Shown: in pieces, positions 34,242 through 43,974 of the stretch | How positions within the stretch are numbered: the first letter of the stretch is position 1 | Layout: every line of letters starts with the position of its first letter | Assembly (NCBI RefSeq): GCF_009208735.1 | Contig: NZ_WFLJ01000015.1 | Location: 121,519-185,518 of the forward strand | Source of the DNA: Janthinobacterium rivuli | GTDB lineage: Bacteria > Pseudomonadota > Gammaproteobacteria > Burkholderiales > Burkholderiaceae_D | Direction of reading: 5' to 3' | Length of the DNA stretch: 64,000 nt | The notes under the pieces: generated by a model | The model's input: the letters and a program-made list of their open reading frames with translations, nothing else | Told to the model about the DNA's origin: nothing | The model's database searches: none | Made by a program: the position numbers and the translations under genes

Positions 34242-35114
34242 ATGCCGCAAACTAAAACGGATTCGGTCAAGGAATTTGATTTCACGGGCAAGGACTTTGA
34301 ACGGGTCCGCGCCATGATTTACAAGCGGGCCGGCATCGCGCTGGCCGACAGCAAACAGGAGATGGTCTACAGCCGCCTGGCGCGGCGCCTGCGCGCGACG
34401 GGCATCTCCTCGTTCGTCCGCTACCTGGACGACCTGGAAGCTGGCCGCATGGGCGACGAATGGGAAGCGTTCACGAATGCGTTGACGACCAACCTGACGT
34501 CGTTCTTCCGCGAGGCGCATCATTTCCCGCTGCTGGCCGAACACGTGAAAAAACTGAGCGGGCCGATCACCATCTGGTGTTCGGCCAGTTCCACCGGCGA
34601 GGAGCCATATTCGATCGCCATGACGGTGTGCGAGGCGTTCAATACGCTCACGCCGCCGGTCACCATCATCGCCACGGACATCGACACGAACGTGCTGGCC
34701 ACGGCCGCCAATGGCGTCTACAACCTGGATCGGCTCGACAAGATGCCGGCCGACCGTGCGCGGCGCTTTTTCTTGCGCGGCAAGGGCGATCGCGAGGGAC
34801 AGGTGCGGGTGCGCCCGGAACTGCGCCAGATGATTACCTTCAAGCCGCTCAACCTGCTGGCCGACAGCTGGCCATTGACGGGCCAGTTCGACGTCATCTT
34901 CTGCCGTAACGTGATGATTTATTTTGACAAGGCGACACAGCGCAAGATCCTGTCGCGCTTTGTGCCATTGATGAAGCCGGATGCCCTGCTGTTTGCGGGC
35001 CATTCGGAGAATTTCCTGTACGTGTCGGATTCATTGAAGCTGCGCGGTAAAACAGTCTATGAGCTCGATCAGCCTCGGGGCGCCGCGCCCAAGGCATCGT
35101 CGCATCGTACATGA
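34242..35114 (+). CDS. cheR: Chemotaxis receptor methyltransferase CheR
   Basis: The protein has 290 residues. The N-terminal helical domain (FERVRAMIYKRAGIALADSK) precedes the SAM-binding domain with TNLTSFFREAHHFPLL, SASSTGEEPYSIAM, ATDIDTNVL and CRNVMIYFD. It methylates receptor glutamates using SAM, recruited in part by receptor C-terminal peptides such as the WEEF end of the neighbouring MCP. It is followed 9 bp later by cheD. Confidence 0.97.
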   Translation: MPQTKTDSVKEFDFTGKDFERVRAMIYKRAGIALADSKQEMVYSRLARRLRATGISSFVRYLDDLEAGRMGDEWEAFTNALTTNLTSFFREAHHFPLLAEHVKKLSGPITIWCSASSTGEEPYSIAMTVCEAFNTLTPPVTIIATDIDTNVLATAANGVYNLDRLDKMPADRARRFFLRGKGDREGQVRVRPELRQMITFKPLNLLADSWPLTGQFDVIFCRNVMIYFDKATQRKILSRFVPLMKPDALLFAGHSENFLYVSDSLKLRGKTVYELDQPRGAAPKASSHRT

Positions 35115-35123
35115 GAGTGAAAT

Positions 35124-35732
35124 ATGAGCCTGGAATCCAAAGAGCAATTTGCCACTAACGTCTATTACGACAGGACGTTCAATTGTGACGCCGCCAAGAT
35201 CTTGCCTGGTGAGTATTACTTTACCAACAAGGACATGCTGATCGTCACCGTGCTCGGCTCCTGCGTCTCGGCCTGCATCCGCGACCGCGTCACGGGCCTG
35301 GGCGGCATGAATCACTTCATGCTGCCCGATGGCGGCAGCGATCCGAACAGCCCGATTTCCGCGTCGATGCGCTATGGCACCTACGCCATGGAGATCCTGA
35401 TCAACGATTTGCTGAAGGCGGGCGCGCGGCGCGAGAACATGGAAGCAAAAGTGTTCGGCGGCGGCGCCGTGCTGCGCGGCTTCACGGCGATCAACGTGGG
35501 CGAACGCAATGCGGCCTTCGTCATCAATTACCTGAAGGCGGAAAAGATGCGCGTGGTGGCCGAAGACCTGAACGACATCCACCCGCGCAAGGTGTATTTT
35601 TTCCCCCGCAGCGGCAAGGTGCTGGTGAAAAAGCTGATGCAGACGCATAACGATACGCTGGTACGCCGCGAACTCGATTACGCCAGCCGTCTCAAGGTCG
35701 CGCCAGTGGGCGGCGAGGTCGAGCTGTTCTAG
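35124..35732 (+). CDS. cheD: Receptor glutamine deamidase CheD
   Basis: The protein has 202 residues. The catalytic Cys47 lies in [13 protein letters not shown] and His64 in GGMNHFMLP, 17 residues apart as in characterised Che[10 protein letters not shown] and [12 protein letters not shown] follow. It deamidates receptor glutamines and in some species also binds CheC or CheZ-type phosphatases. The C-terminus GGEVELF closely resembles the DIELF end of the CheZ-like protein upstream. The start ATG 35124 has a GAGAG ribosome-binding site. Confidence 0.96.
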   Translation: MSLESKEQFATNVYYDRTFNCDAAKILPGEYYFTNKDMLIVTVLGSCVSACIRDRVTGLGGMNHFMLPDGGSDPNSPISASMRYGTYAMEILINDLLKAGARRENMEAKVFGGGAVLRGFTAINVGERNAAFVINYLKAEKMRVVAEDLNDIHPRKVYFFPRSGKVLVKKLMQTHNDTLVRRELDYASRLKVAPVGGEVELF

Positions 35733-35840
35733 CAACACCAGAGCAAACCTGTTGCGCGTCGTGTCGTGCGGCCTGCGGCGGTTTGGTCCGCTGTACCAAT
35801 TTAATAAAGAAGAAGGGCCGCAAGGCCTGGAAGGATAACT

Positions 35841-36911
35841 ATGAAGATCAAAGTATTGATCGTGGATGACTCGGCGCTGATCCGCAGCGTCATGACGGAA
35901 ATCGTGAACAGCCAGCCCGACATGGAAGTGGTGGGGGCGGCGCCCGATCCGCTGGTGGCGCGCGAGATGATCAAGCAGACCAACCCTGACGTGCTGACGC
36001 TCGACGTCGAGATGCCGAAGATGGATGGCCTCGACTTTCTGGAAAAGCTGATGCGCTTGCGCCCGATGCCGGTATTGATGGTGTCGTCGCTGACCGAACG
36101 CGGTTCGGAAATCACCATGCGCGCGCTGGAACTGGGCGCCGTCGATTTCGTCACCAAGCCGAAGATCTCCATCCAGAGCGGCATGCGCGAGTACACGGAC
36201 ATGATCGCCGACAAGATCCGCGCCGCCTCGAAGGCGCGCATCCGCGCGCGTACCCTGCCGTCGGCCGGCGACAAGGTGGCCGCGCCGCTGCCTGCGCTGC
36301 GCAGCCCGCTGACCTCGAGCGAAAAGCTGATCATCGTGGGCGCCTCGACGGGCGGCACGGAAGCGATCCGCGAATTCCTCATGCAGATGCCGTCCGATTG
36401 CCCCGGCATCCTGATCACGCAGCACATGCCGGAAGGCTTTACGCGCTCGTTCGCGCGCCGCCTCGATTCGCTGTGCAAGATTTCGGTGCAGGAAGCGGCG
36501 GGCGGCGAACGCGTGCTCCCCGGCCATGCCTACATCGCGCCAGGCCATTCGCACCTGACCCTGACGCGCAGCGGCGCCAACTACATGACCAAGATCGACC
36601 AGGGCGAACCGGTGAACCGCCACCGCCCGTCGGTCGATGTGCTGTTCCGTTCGGCCGCGCAATCGGCCGGTAAGAATGCCGTCGGCGTGATCCTCACCGG
36701 CATGGGCAAGGATGGCGCACAAGGCATGTTGGAGATGAAGGCCGCAGGAGCGTATAATTTTGCACAGGATGAAGCGAGTTGCGTGGTGTTTGGCATGCCG
36801 CGCGAGGCGATCGCCGTCGGCGCTACGCATGAGGTTGGCGCTTTGACGGCGCTGCCTGGCATGGTGCTGGGACACCTGGCGGCACATGGCATGCGTGCTT
36901 TGCGCGTGTAA
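35841..36911 (+). CDS. cheB: Chemotaxis methylesterase CheB
   Basis: The protein has 356 residues. The N-terminal receiver domain contains [11 protein letters not shown], phospho-acceptor in [12 protein letters not shown] and [10 protein letters not shown]. After a linker, the C-terminal esterase has [14 protein letters not shown] (catalytic Ser), [10 protein letters not shown] (His) and [12 protein letters not shown] (Asp). It removes methyl groups from receptor glutamates and is activated by CheA. AAGGAT precedes ATG. A 108-bp gap separates it from cheD. Confidence 0.98.
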   Translation: MKIKVLIVDDSALIRSVMTEIVNSQPDMEVVGAAPDPLVAREMIKQTNPDVLTLDVEMPKMDGLDFLEKLMRLRPMPVLMVSSLTERGSEITMRALELGAVDFVTKPKISIQSGMREYTDMIADKIRAASKARIRARTLPSAGDKVAAPLPALRSPLTSSEKLIIVGASTGGTEAIREFLMQMPSDCPGILITQHMPEGFTRSFARRLDSLCKISVQEAAGGERVLPGHAYIAPGHSHLTLTRSGANYMTKIDQGEPVNRHRPSVDVLFRSAAQSAGKNAVGVILTGMGKDGAQGMLEMKAAGAYNFAQDEASCVVFGMPREAIAVGATHEVGALTALPGMVLGHLAAHGMRALRV

Positions 36912-37058
36912 GCCACGTTTTATATGATCTGAGGCAAGTTTGTTCGCCTAAAAGCAACGAAAATGCTATCCTACAACTTGCTGCCGTAGTGTCGACCATA
37001 ATGTCGGCATTCATGTCGATATTATTAACAAACCGCTACAGAAACAACGGAGTTATTC

Positions 37059-37457
37059 ATGGCTGATCCAAAGATGAAATTTTTAGTCGTTGACGATTTT
37101 TCGACGATGCGCCGCATTGTCCGGAATCTGTTGAAGGAACTGGGTTATGCCAACGTCGATGAGGCGGAAGACGGCGTGATGGGCCTGGCCAAGCTGCGCG
37201 CGGAATCGTACGATTTCGTCGTCTCGGACTGGAACATGCCAAACATGGATGGCCTGACGATGCTGCAGCATATCCGCGCCGATCCCGCACTGGCCAAGCT
37301 GCCCGTGCTGATGGTCACCGCCGAAGCGAAAAAAGAAAACATCATCGCCGCCGCCCAGGCTGGCGCCAGCGGTTATGTCGTCAAGCCGTTCACGGCTGCG
37401 ACCCTTGATGAAAAGCTGAACAAGATTTTCGAGAAGCTGGAAAAAGCCGGCGCTTGA
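37059..37457 (+). CDS. cheY: Chemotaxis response regulator CheY (second copy)
   Basis: The protein has 132 residues and is close to enterobacterial CheY ([66 protein letters not shown]). It carries the Asp pair, phospho-Asp57-equivalent, Thr and Lys109-equivalent. It is the likely switch-binding CheY. It is preceded by a 147-bp AT-rich region and followed by a terminator, not by cheZ-flhB as in many relatives. The flagellar genes therefore do not continue to the right. Confidence 0.96.
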   Translation: MADPKMKFLVVDDFSTMRRIVRNLLKELGYANVDEAEDGVMGLAKLRAESYDFVVSDWNMPNMDGLTMLQHIRADPALAKLPVLMVTAEAKKENIIAAAQAGASGYVVKPFTAATLDEKLNKIFEKLEKAGA

Positions 37458-37463
37458 TCACGG

Positions 37464-37516
37464 CTTGATACCAATCAAGAAAAACGCTGCCAGTGCGAAC
37501 CGGCGGCGTTTTTTTT
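37464..37516 (+). terminator. Two-hairpin terminator after cheY
   Basis: A small hairpin CTTGAT-ACCA-ATCAAG (37464-37479) precedes the main hairpin AACGCTGCC (37483-37491) with GGCGGCGTT (37502-37510) and eight T residues. The same two-part module follows efp at 57688-57729. Confidence 0.85.
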
Positions 37517-37530
37517 CGTCCGCAAAAGAC

Positions 37531-38208
37531 TCAGACCAAGCAGCCATTCGCGCGCAGCGTTTGTCCATTCACCCAGCGGCCATCCGGCCCGGCCAGGAAG
37601 GCCACGGCGCCGGCGATGTCATCCGGCGTGCCCAGCCGTTCCAGGGGCGCCATCTTGCCCATGGGCGCTATGGTTTCCTCGTTCTTGCCGTTCAAGAACA
37701 GGGTCGTGGCCGTGGGGCCGGGAGCGACGGCGTTGACGGTGATGTTCTTGCCGCGCAATGCCTTGGCGAAGATAGCCGTCATCGTTTCGATGGCTGCCTT
37801 GGTGGCGCTGTAGACGGAATAGCCGGGCAGGGCCAGGCCGATCACGCTGGTCGAGAAGTTGACCACGCTGCCGCCGTGGCGCAATCGCGTCGCCGCCTGG
37901 CGCATGGTGTTGAAGCTGCCCTTGACGTTGATGGCGAACAGGCTGTCGAAGGTGGCGTCGTCCGTGTCGGCCAGAGTGGGCAGCATGGGTGGCATGATGC
38001 CGGCGTTGTTGACCAGCACGTCGACGCCGCCGTAGGCCGCCTCGGCCGCATCGAATAGCGCCAGCACCTCGCCCGCATCGGCCACGATGGCCGCCACCAG
38101 CTCGTCCGCGGCCCCCTTGCCGCTGACGTAATTGACGACGACCTGTGCGCCGTCGCGCGCGAGGCGGCGGGCGATGGCCGCGCCGATGGCGACTCTGGCT
38201 GGGGTGGA
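37531..38208 (-). pseudogene. Short-chain dehydrogenase/reductase, degraded at its 5' end
   Basis: The body keeps SDR hallmarks: VDVLVNNAGIM, FSTSVIGL and the catalytic YSATK. In frame upstream the sequence reads STPARVA directly followed by IGAAIARRLARDGAQVVVNY. The usual LVTGxSRG segment (the TGxxxGIG cofactor motif) is therefore missing as a clean deletion of about 24 bp at 38187/38188. No ATG, GTG or TTG occurs in this frame upstream; the first is GTG at 38097, downstream of the motif. AGGAG near 38218-38222 may be a relic ribosome-binding site. The NAD(P)H-binding function is probably lost. A palindromic operator remains upstream. Confidence 0.65.
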
Positions 38209-38274
38209 TGGGCTGTTCTCCTGTCGTGGTGGAAGGCCCGCGCGGTGTTTCTGCGAGCCGATACCGTCATTGTG

Positions 38275-38300
38275 ATCTTTATCGAATAATGGATAAAGAT
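38275..38300. promoter_or_regulatory. Palindromic operator upstream of the SDR remnant
   Basis: ATCTTTATC (38275-38283) and GATAAAGAT (38292-38300) form a perfect 9-bp inverted repeat with an 8-bp spacer, as for LysR- or TetR-type operators. No regulator gene is adjacent. Confidence 0.5.
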
Positions 38301-38415
38301 GGGCTTGCTGATTTCAGTGTGCAAATTGTATTAACAATGCTGGCAGGCCACCCTGGCACGGACAGGCCAGATCCCGCAGCCAGCAAGTAATTGCGGTGGG
38401 GAACGAAATATTTCT

Positions 38416-38429
38416 TAAAGTTAACTTTA
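38416..38429. promoter_or_regulatory. Perfect 14-bp palindrome upstream of lipoprotein gene
   Basis: TAAAGTTAACTTTA is perfectly palindromic and is followed by CACTT and AAGTG half-sites (38431-38446). It lies in the AT-rich promoter region about 75 bp before the lipoprotein start. Confidence 0.4.
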
Positions 38430-38504
38430 CACTTCAACTAAAGTGGCCCATGATCGCTGCAGTATTCCACCTCTGTCCTCGACCCCGACAAGAAGGAGCG
38501 CACG

Positions 38505-38945
38505 ATGCGCCGAGCACCCGTATTATTTTTCGCCTTGAGCACGGCCCTGTTGGCGGCCTGTGGCGTGAGCCTGGAACAAACCGCCGTCGCGCCTGTCGCG
38601 TCTGTCGAGCTGCAGGAGCCGCCTGCCGAAGCCGAGGGCCGGCATGCTTATCTGCACCGCGTGGGCGGGCATGACTATGTCAGCCTGAGCCAGCATGGCC
38701 CGCAGGGCGGCTTGCCCATACTGATGGGGACGCAGCACCATGCGCACGCCATCCGCCTGCTGGCAGCCGATCCGGCCCAGGTGCGGGCCATCCTGCGCAG
38801 CCTGAGGCTGCCCGCGAACCAGCGCAAGCTGTGGGCGGGCGAGGAAATCGTGCTCGATGCGGCCAGTTATGACATGTTGCAAGCGGCACGCGGCAGCAAC
38901 AAGCCGCTGTTTGCCGAGCTCAAACTGGTGGGCATGGAGAGGTAG
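38505..38945 (+). CDS. Small lipoprotein of unknown function
   Basis: The protein has 146 residues. The signal peptide ends in the lipobox LLAAC (Cys19 or nearby, in TALLAACGVS), so it should be a lipid-anchored envelope protein. The mature part of about 125 residues has no recognised domain. AAGGAG 6 bp before ATG 38505 fixes the start. It is monocistronic, convergent with panC. Confidence 0.75.
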   Translation: MRRAPVLFFALSTALLAACGVSLEQTAVAPVASVELQEPPAEAEGRHAYLHRVGGHDYVSLSQHGPQGGLPILMGTQHHAHAIRLLAADPAQVRAILRSLRLPANQRKLWAGEEIVLDAASYDMLQAARGSNKPLFAELKLVGMER

Positions 38946-38952
38946 GAAAGGA

Positions 38953-38974
38953 AACGGGGCCGAATGGCCCCGTT
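38953..38974 (-). terminator. Terminator of panC, possibly shared with the lipoprotein gene
   Basis: AACGGGGCC (38953-38961) and GGCCCCGTT (38966-38974) pair over 9 bp around a 4-base loop. On the minus strand the hairpin is followed by TCCTTTCC, a weak T-run, 24 bp after panC. Confidence 0.65.
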
Positions 38975-38997
38975 GAGGTGATGTTTGGAGGCGACGC

Positions 38998-39849
<852 letters not shown>

Positions 39850-39891
39850 CTAAAACCCCGTTGTACGGTGGTCAGTGACAAAGGGAGAGGA

Positions 39892-40824
39892 TCAGGCGGG
39901 CGAATAGGCCAGCCGGACGTAGATGGGTGCAAACGGTTCGGCTTGCGTAATTTCGATCAGGGTTTCCTTGGCCAGTTCCAGCAGGGCCACGAAGTTGACC
40001 ACCACCACGGGCACGCCGCCGGCGATGTCGAACAGCTCGCTGAACTCGACGAAGCGCGACGATTGCAAATGGCGCAGGATGCTCGACATGTGCTCGCGTA
40101 CGGACAGTTCCTGGCGGCTGATGCGGTGATGCTGGGTCAGCTTGGCGCGTTTCAGCACGTCGAGCCACGCCTGTTGCAAGTCCACCGGTTCCACGTCGGG
40201 CCAGGTGGGCGTCAGGCTTTGCTCGATGAAAATCTGCGTGCGCACGAAGTCGCGTTCGAACTGGGGAATGGCGTTCAGGTCGTAGGCGGCCAGCTTGATC
40301 TGCTCGTACTCGAGCAGGCGGCGCACCAGTTCGGCACGGGGATCGCCGCCATCTTCCTCGACGTCGCTCTTGCGTGACGGCAAGAGCATGCGCGACTTGA
40401 TCTCGATCAGCATGGCCGCCATCAACAAATACTCGGCGGCCAGTTCCAGGTTGCGCACGCGGATCTGGTCGACATATTTCAGATATTGCAGGGTCACCTG
40501 CGCCATCGGGATATCGAGGATGTTGAAGTTTTGCTTGCGGATCAGGTAGAGCAGCAAGTCGAGCGGGCCTTCGAAGGCTTCGAGGAAGATTTCCAGCGCG
40601 TCCGGCGGAATGTACAAATCCGTCGGCATGCGCAGCAGCGGCTCGCCATACAGGCGGGCGATGCCCAGCGGGTCGGCGGCGGGCGCCGCGTCCGTCACCT
40701 TGCTTGCGGATGCTGCAGGGGCGCCGCTGCCGTCGCCGCTAGCGACGGGTTCGGGCAAGGCGATGACTGCGTCGTCGCCGGAAAGGTCGTCTTCTGGCGT
40801 GACTGCAGACTCTTCAGGCAACAT
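39892..40824 (-). CDS. scpA: Segregation and condensation protein A
   Basis: The protein has 310 residues. After an acidic, Ala/Ser-rich N-terminal extension of about 75 residues it shows the ScpA core: FEGPLDLLLYLIRKQNFNI, LELAAEYLLMAAMLIEIKSRMLLP, and a C-terminal winged helix (VVVVNFVALLELAKETLIEI). It is the kleisin subunit that bridges Smc heads in chromosome condensation. scpB is not adjacent in the window. It follows the DUF3460 gene by 17 bp. Confidence 0.95.
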   Translation of the reverse strand: MLPEESAVTPEDDLSGDDAVIALPEPVASGDGSGAPAASASKVTDAAPAADPLGIARLYGEPLLRMPTDLYIPPDALEIFLEAFEGPLDLLLYLIRKQNFNILDIPMAQVTLQYLKYVDQIRVRNLELAAEYLLMAAMLIEIKSRMLLPSRKSDVEEDGGDPRAELVRRLLEYEQIKLAAYDLNAIPQFERDFVRTQIFIEQSLTPTWPDVEPVDLQQAWLDVLKRAKLTQHHRISRQELSVREHMSSILRHLQSSRFVEFSELFDIAGGVPVVVVNFVALLELAKETLIEITQAEPFAPIYVRLAYSPA

Positions 40825-40841
40825 CGTGCCGGTTCCAGGTC

Positions 40842-41051
40842 TTAGTTCTTGTTCTGGTAAACGTAAGCCTGTTGCTTGACGGCCGACGCCAACTGGCGTT
40901 CCTGCTCATCGATGCTGACGGCCGGCTTGTCCCACAGCAGGGCACGGCCCGCTTGCTGGCCCGCTTCCATGCCAGGATTCTTGGCCTTCAGTTCAGCGAT
41001 GAACAGGGTGTGGTCGGATACGTAGTTGTTGTGTTTTGCAGGCAGTTTCAT
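40842..41051 (-). CDS. DUF3460-family small protein
   Basis: The protein has 69 residues (MKLPAKHNNYVSDHTLFI to QQAYVYQNKN), matching the size and pattern of DUF3460 proteins found before scpA or panC in betaproteobacteria. It is soluble, without cysteines. The longer frame reaching upstream has no start support. GAGAA precedes the ATG. Function unknown. Confidence 0.85.
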   Translation of the reverse strand: MKLPAKHNNYVSDHTLFIAELKAKNPGMEAGQQAGRALLWDKPAVSIDEQERQLASAVKQQAYVYQNKN

Positions 41052-41158
41052 ATTCTCTTCTGAGTGTCTTATGGGTAAGGTCAGCCGGCCGTATTTTACC
41101 GCGCCATGTCGCTTCGCGGGTTGCAGTATCGGCAAGTCCGGGGTGAAATTGCTAAAAA

Positions 41159-41641
41159 TCAATAACGTAGCAAACGTCGCATCACCATCGGCGCCGGTTC
41201 GGCGGGGTTGGCGTGCGAATATTCCAGTTCTTCGGCCAGCTCGAATTCGAAGGCCGCATAAAAATCGATCAGCTTGCGCTGGTCGCGCCGCACGGCCAGG
41301 CGCAATTCCTCGGCCTGGCACGACAGGCCGTGATGAATGATGGCTTCGAGCAAGTGCTGCGAGACGTGGTTGCCCCGGTAGGCGGGCAGCACGCCCATGC
41401 GCGAAATCTTCCAGATGGCGGGGTCGCTGTCGAGCGGCATCCAGCGCAGCGAGCCGGCTGGAATGTCGTCGATCAACAACAGAAAACCGCCGCCGTGGCG
41501 CAATTGCGCTTCCACCTGCTGCGCCGTCTCGTGGTGTCCACTGGACGAGGCGGCGACCTTGCCGACCCACGCGGCGCGGGTCAGCTCGGCCATCAGTTGT
41601 GCATCGGCATTTGTTGCTTCGCGCACCACGATATTCATCAT
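41159..41641 (-). CDS. GNAT-family N-acetyltransferase
   Basis: The protein has 160 residues with a GNAT fold. Motif A is seen as RMGVLPAYRGNHVSQHLLEAIIHHG (the acetyl-CoA-binding R/Q-x-x-G-x-A/S pattern, here YRGNHV), followed by LRLAVRRDQRKLIDFYAAFEF. It starts 16 bp after metG and is probably co-transcribed with it. The substrate is not known. Confidence 0.88.
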   Translation of the reverse strand: MMNIVVREATNADAQLMAELTRAAWVGKVAASSSGHHETAQQVEAQLRHGGGFLLLIDDIPAGSLRWMPLDSDPAIWKISRMGVLPAYRGNHVSQHLLEAIIHHGLSCQAEELRLAVRRDQRKLIDFYAAFEFELAEELEYSHANPAEPAPMVMRRLLRY

Positions 41642-41657
41642 CGGTCCTTGTGCGGGC

Positions 41658-43814
41658 TTAGCGGATGCGCATGCCAGGTTCGGCGCCCGGCCATGGGTTC
41701 AGGATGTAGATGCCCGGATTGGCCTTCTCGTCGGCGGCGGAGGCGGCCATGACCATGCCTTCCGAAATGCCGAACTTCATCTTGCGCGGCGCCAGATTGG
41801 CCACCAGCACCGTCAGCTTGCCAACCAGCTCTTCCGGCTTGTAGGCCGAGCGGATACCGGAGAACACATTGCGCAAGCGGCCTTCGCCCGCGTCCAGGGT
41901 CAGGCGCAGCAGCTTGTCGGAGCCGTCGACCAGTTCGCAGTTGACGATTTTCGCGATGCGCAGATCGACCTTGAGGAAGTCGTCGATCTTGATCTCGGGC
42001 GCCAGTTCCTCGATGGCGGAGGAATGTGTTTCAGCGGCTGGCGCGGCGTCGTTGGCGGCGTCGGCCGCCGGTGCCGCGACGGCTGCCGCTTGCGGCGCGT
42101 CAAACAGCGCTTCGATCATCTTCGCATCCATGCGCGTCATCAAATGGCTGTAGGCGCCGATGGTGCGGCCCAGCATGCTGTTCGAGACGGCGTCGCCGAA
42201 CACCTGCGTGTCCGCCCAAGTGAACTCGGCGTCGTTGAGGAAGGAAGCCACGTTCTTGGCTACGCCCGGCAAGACCGGCGACAGCAGGATCGTCAGCTGG
42301 CGGAACAGGATCAGGGCCGTCGTGCACACGTCGTGCAGTTCGGCCGTCTTGTCCGCATCCTTGGCGAGGATCCACGGCTTGTTTTCATCGACATACTGGT
42401 TGGTGATGTCGGCGATTTCCATGATCTCGCGCAAGGCCTTGCCGAATTCGCGGTTCTCGAAGTGCGCGGCGATGCTGGCCTGGCGCTCGACGATGACGCC
42501 GTTCACGTCCACCGTCAGCGCGCGGTTGATCCAGCTTTGCGCGCCTTCCGACAGCGTCGATGCCAGCTTGCCGTCGAAACGCTTGGCGATGAAGCCGGCG
42601 CAGCGGCTGGCGATGTTCACGTATTTGCCGATCAGGTCGCTGTTCACGCGGGCCACGAAGTCGTCGCCGTTGAAGTCCAGGTCTTCCACTTTCGAGTTCA
42701 GCTTGAAGGCGATGTAGTAGCGCAGCCATTCCGGGTTCATGCCCAGGTCCAGGTAGCGCAGCGGCGAAATGCCCGTGCCGCGCGACTTCGACATCTTTTC
42801 GTTGTTGACCGTCAGGAAGCCGTGCACGTTGACTTTCAGTTTGTCGATCACCGGGTGGCCGGCGAACTTCAGCATGGCGGGCCAGAACAGCAGGTGGAAC
42901 GAGACGATGTCCTTGCCGATGAAGTGGATTTGTTCCGTGGCAGGATCGTTCAAGAGGGCGTCGAAATCGAGGCCTTTCTTGTCGCAATAGTTTTTCAGGC
43001 TGGCCAGGTAGCCGACGGGCGCATCCATCCATACATAGAAGAACTTGCCCGGCGCATCGGGAATCGGGATGCCGAAATAGGGCGCGTCGCGCGAGATATC
43101 CCAGTCGGCCAGCTTTTCGCCCGCCTCGCCCAGCCATTCGCTGACCTTGTTGACCATTTCAGGCTGCAAGCGGCCTGGCGTGTTGAGCCAATCCTTGAGG
43201 AATTCGAAGCAGCGCGGGTCGGACAGCTTGAAGAAATACTGTTCCGACGGCTTCATCACGGGCGTCGCGTTGGTGAAGACGGAGAACGGGTTGACCAGGT
43301 CGGTCGGCTGGTAGGCCGCGCCGCACACTTCGCAATTGTCGCCATACTGGTTCTTGGCGCCGCATTTCGGGCATTCGCCCTTGATGTTGCGGTCGGCCAG
43401 GAACATGCCCTTGACCGGATCGAAGAAGCGGTCGACGGTTTTCGTGACGATCAGGCCCGTATCGCGCAGCTTGCGGTAGATCGATTGCGACAGGTCGACG
43501 TTTTCCGGCGAATCGGTCGAATACCAGTTGTCGAAGGCGATATGGAAGCCGTCGAGGTATTGGGCGCGGCCGGCGGCGATGTTGGCGACGAATTGCTGCG
43601 GCGTGATGCCTTCCTTTTCGGCGGCGATCATGATGGGCGTGCCATGCGTATCGTCGGCGCCCACAAAGTGCACTTCACGGCCGGCTGCGCCATCGCGTTG
43701 CATTCGCTGGAACCGGACCCAGATATCGGCCTGGATGTATTCCATGATGTGGCCAATGTGAAAAGCGGCGTTTGCGTAAGGCAGGGCAGTGGTGACGAAC
43801 AGCTTGCGAGTCAT
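41658..43814 (-). CDS. metG: Methionyl-tRNA synthetase
   Basis: The protein has 718 residues. The class I motif [17 protein letters not shown] is at the N-terminus. A zinc knuckle with four cysteines ([18 protein letters not shown]) and KMSKSRG near residue 340 follow. A C-terminal EMAP/Trbp111-type tRNA-binding domain starts at about residue 615 ([13 protein letters not shown]). It charges initiator and elongator tRNA-Met and is the dimeric long form. It is divergent from apbC. Confidence 0.98.
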   Translation of the reverse strand: MTRKLFVTTALPYANAAFHIGHIMEYIQADIWVRFQRMQRDGAAGREVHFVGADDTHGTPIMIAAEKEGITPQQFVANIAAGRAQYLDGFHIAFDNWYSTDSPENVDLSQSIYRKLRDTGLIVTKTVDRFFDPVKGMFLADRNIKGECPKCGAKNQYGDNCEVCGAAYQPTDLVNPFSVFTNATPVMKPSEQYFFKLSDPRCFEFLKDWLNTPGRLQPEMVNKVSEWLGEAGEKLADWDISRDAPYFGIPIPDAPGKFFYVWMDAPVGYLASLKNYCDKKGLDFDALLNDPATEQIHFIGKDIVSFHLLFWPAMLKFAGHPVIDKLKVNVHGFLTVNNEKMSKSRGTGISPLRYLDLGMNPEWLRYYIAFKLNSKVEDLDFNGDDFVARVNSDLIGKYVNIASRCAGFIAKRFDGKLASTLSEGAQSWINRALTVDVNGVIVERQASIAAHFENREFGKALREIMEIADITNQYVDENKPWILAKDADKTAELHDVCTTALILFRQLTILLSPVLPGVAKNVASFLNDAEFTWADTQVFGDAVSNSMLGRTIGAYSHLMTRMDAKMIEALFDAPQAAAVAAPAADAANDAAPAAETHSSAIEELAPEIKIDDFLKVDLRIAKIVNCELVDGSDKLLRLTLDAGEGRLRNVFSGIRSAYKPEELVGKLTVLVANLAPRKMKFGISEGMVMAASAADEKANPGIYILNPWPGAEPGMRIR

Positions 43815-43974
43815 GATTGATGCACTTTTGGGATGGATAATAGGTCATTTTAACAGCGGAAAGGCAATATGAGCAGATGCGGCGCCGGCAAGTGATGCTT
43901 TTGCCGCCATCGCGCCATGCAAATTTGCGCTAGACTGCGCGTATTGCACATATGTAGTACACACGGAGATTTAC

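Noticed and set aside
37465..37478. FNR box TTGAT-ACCA-ATCAA after cheY
   Set aside because: It matches the consensus but lies between a stop codon and a terminator, with no promoter or forward gene. The same module after efp has a 1-bp spacer, so it is better explained as a terminator-associated hairpin.
41397..43820. 807-codon plus-strand frame opposite metG
   Set aside because: It is antisense to a fully conserved metG, with Val/Gln/Arg-rich low-complexity composition; an artefact of codon bias.
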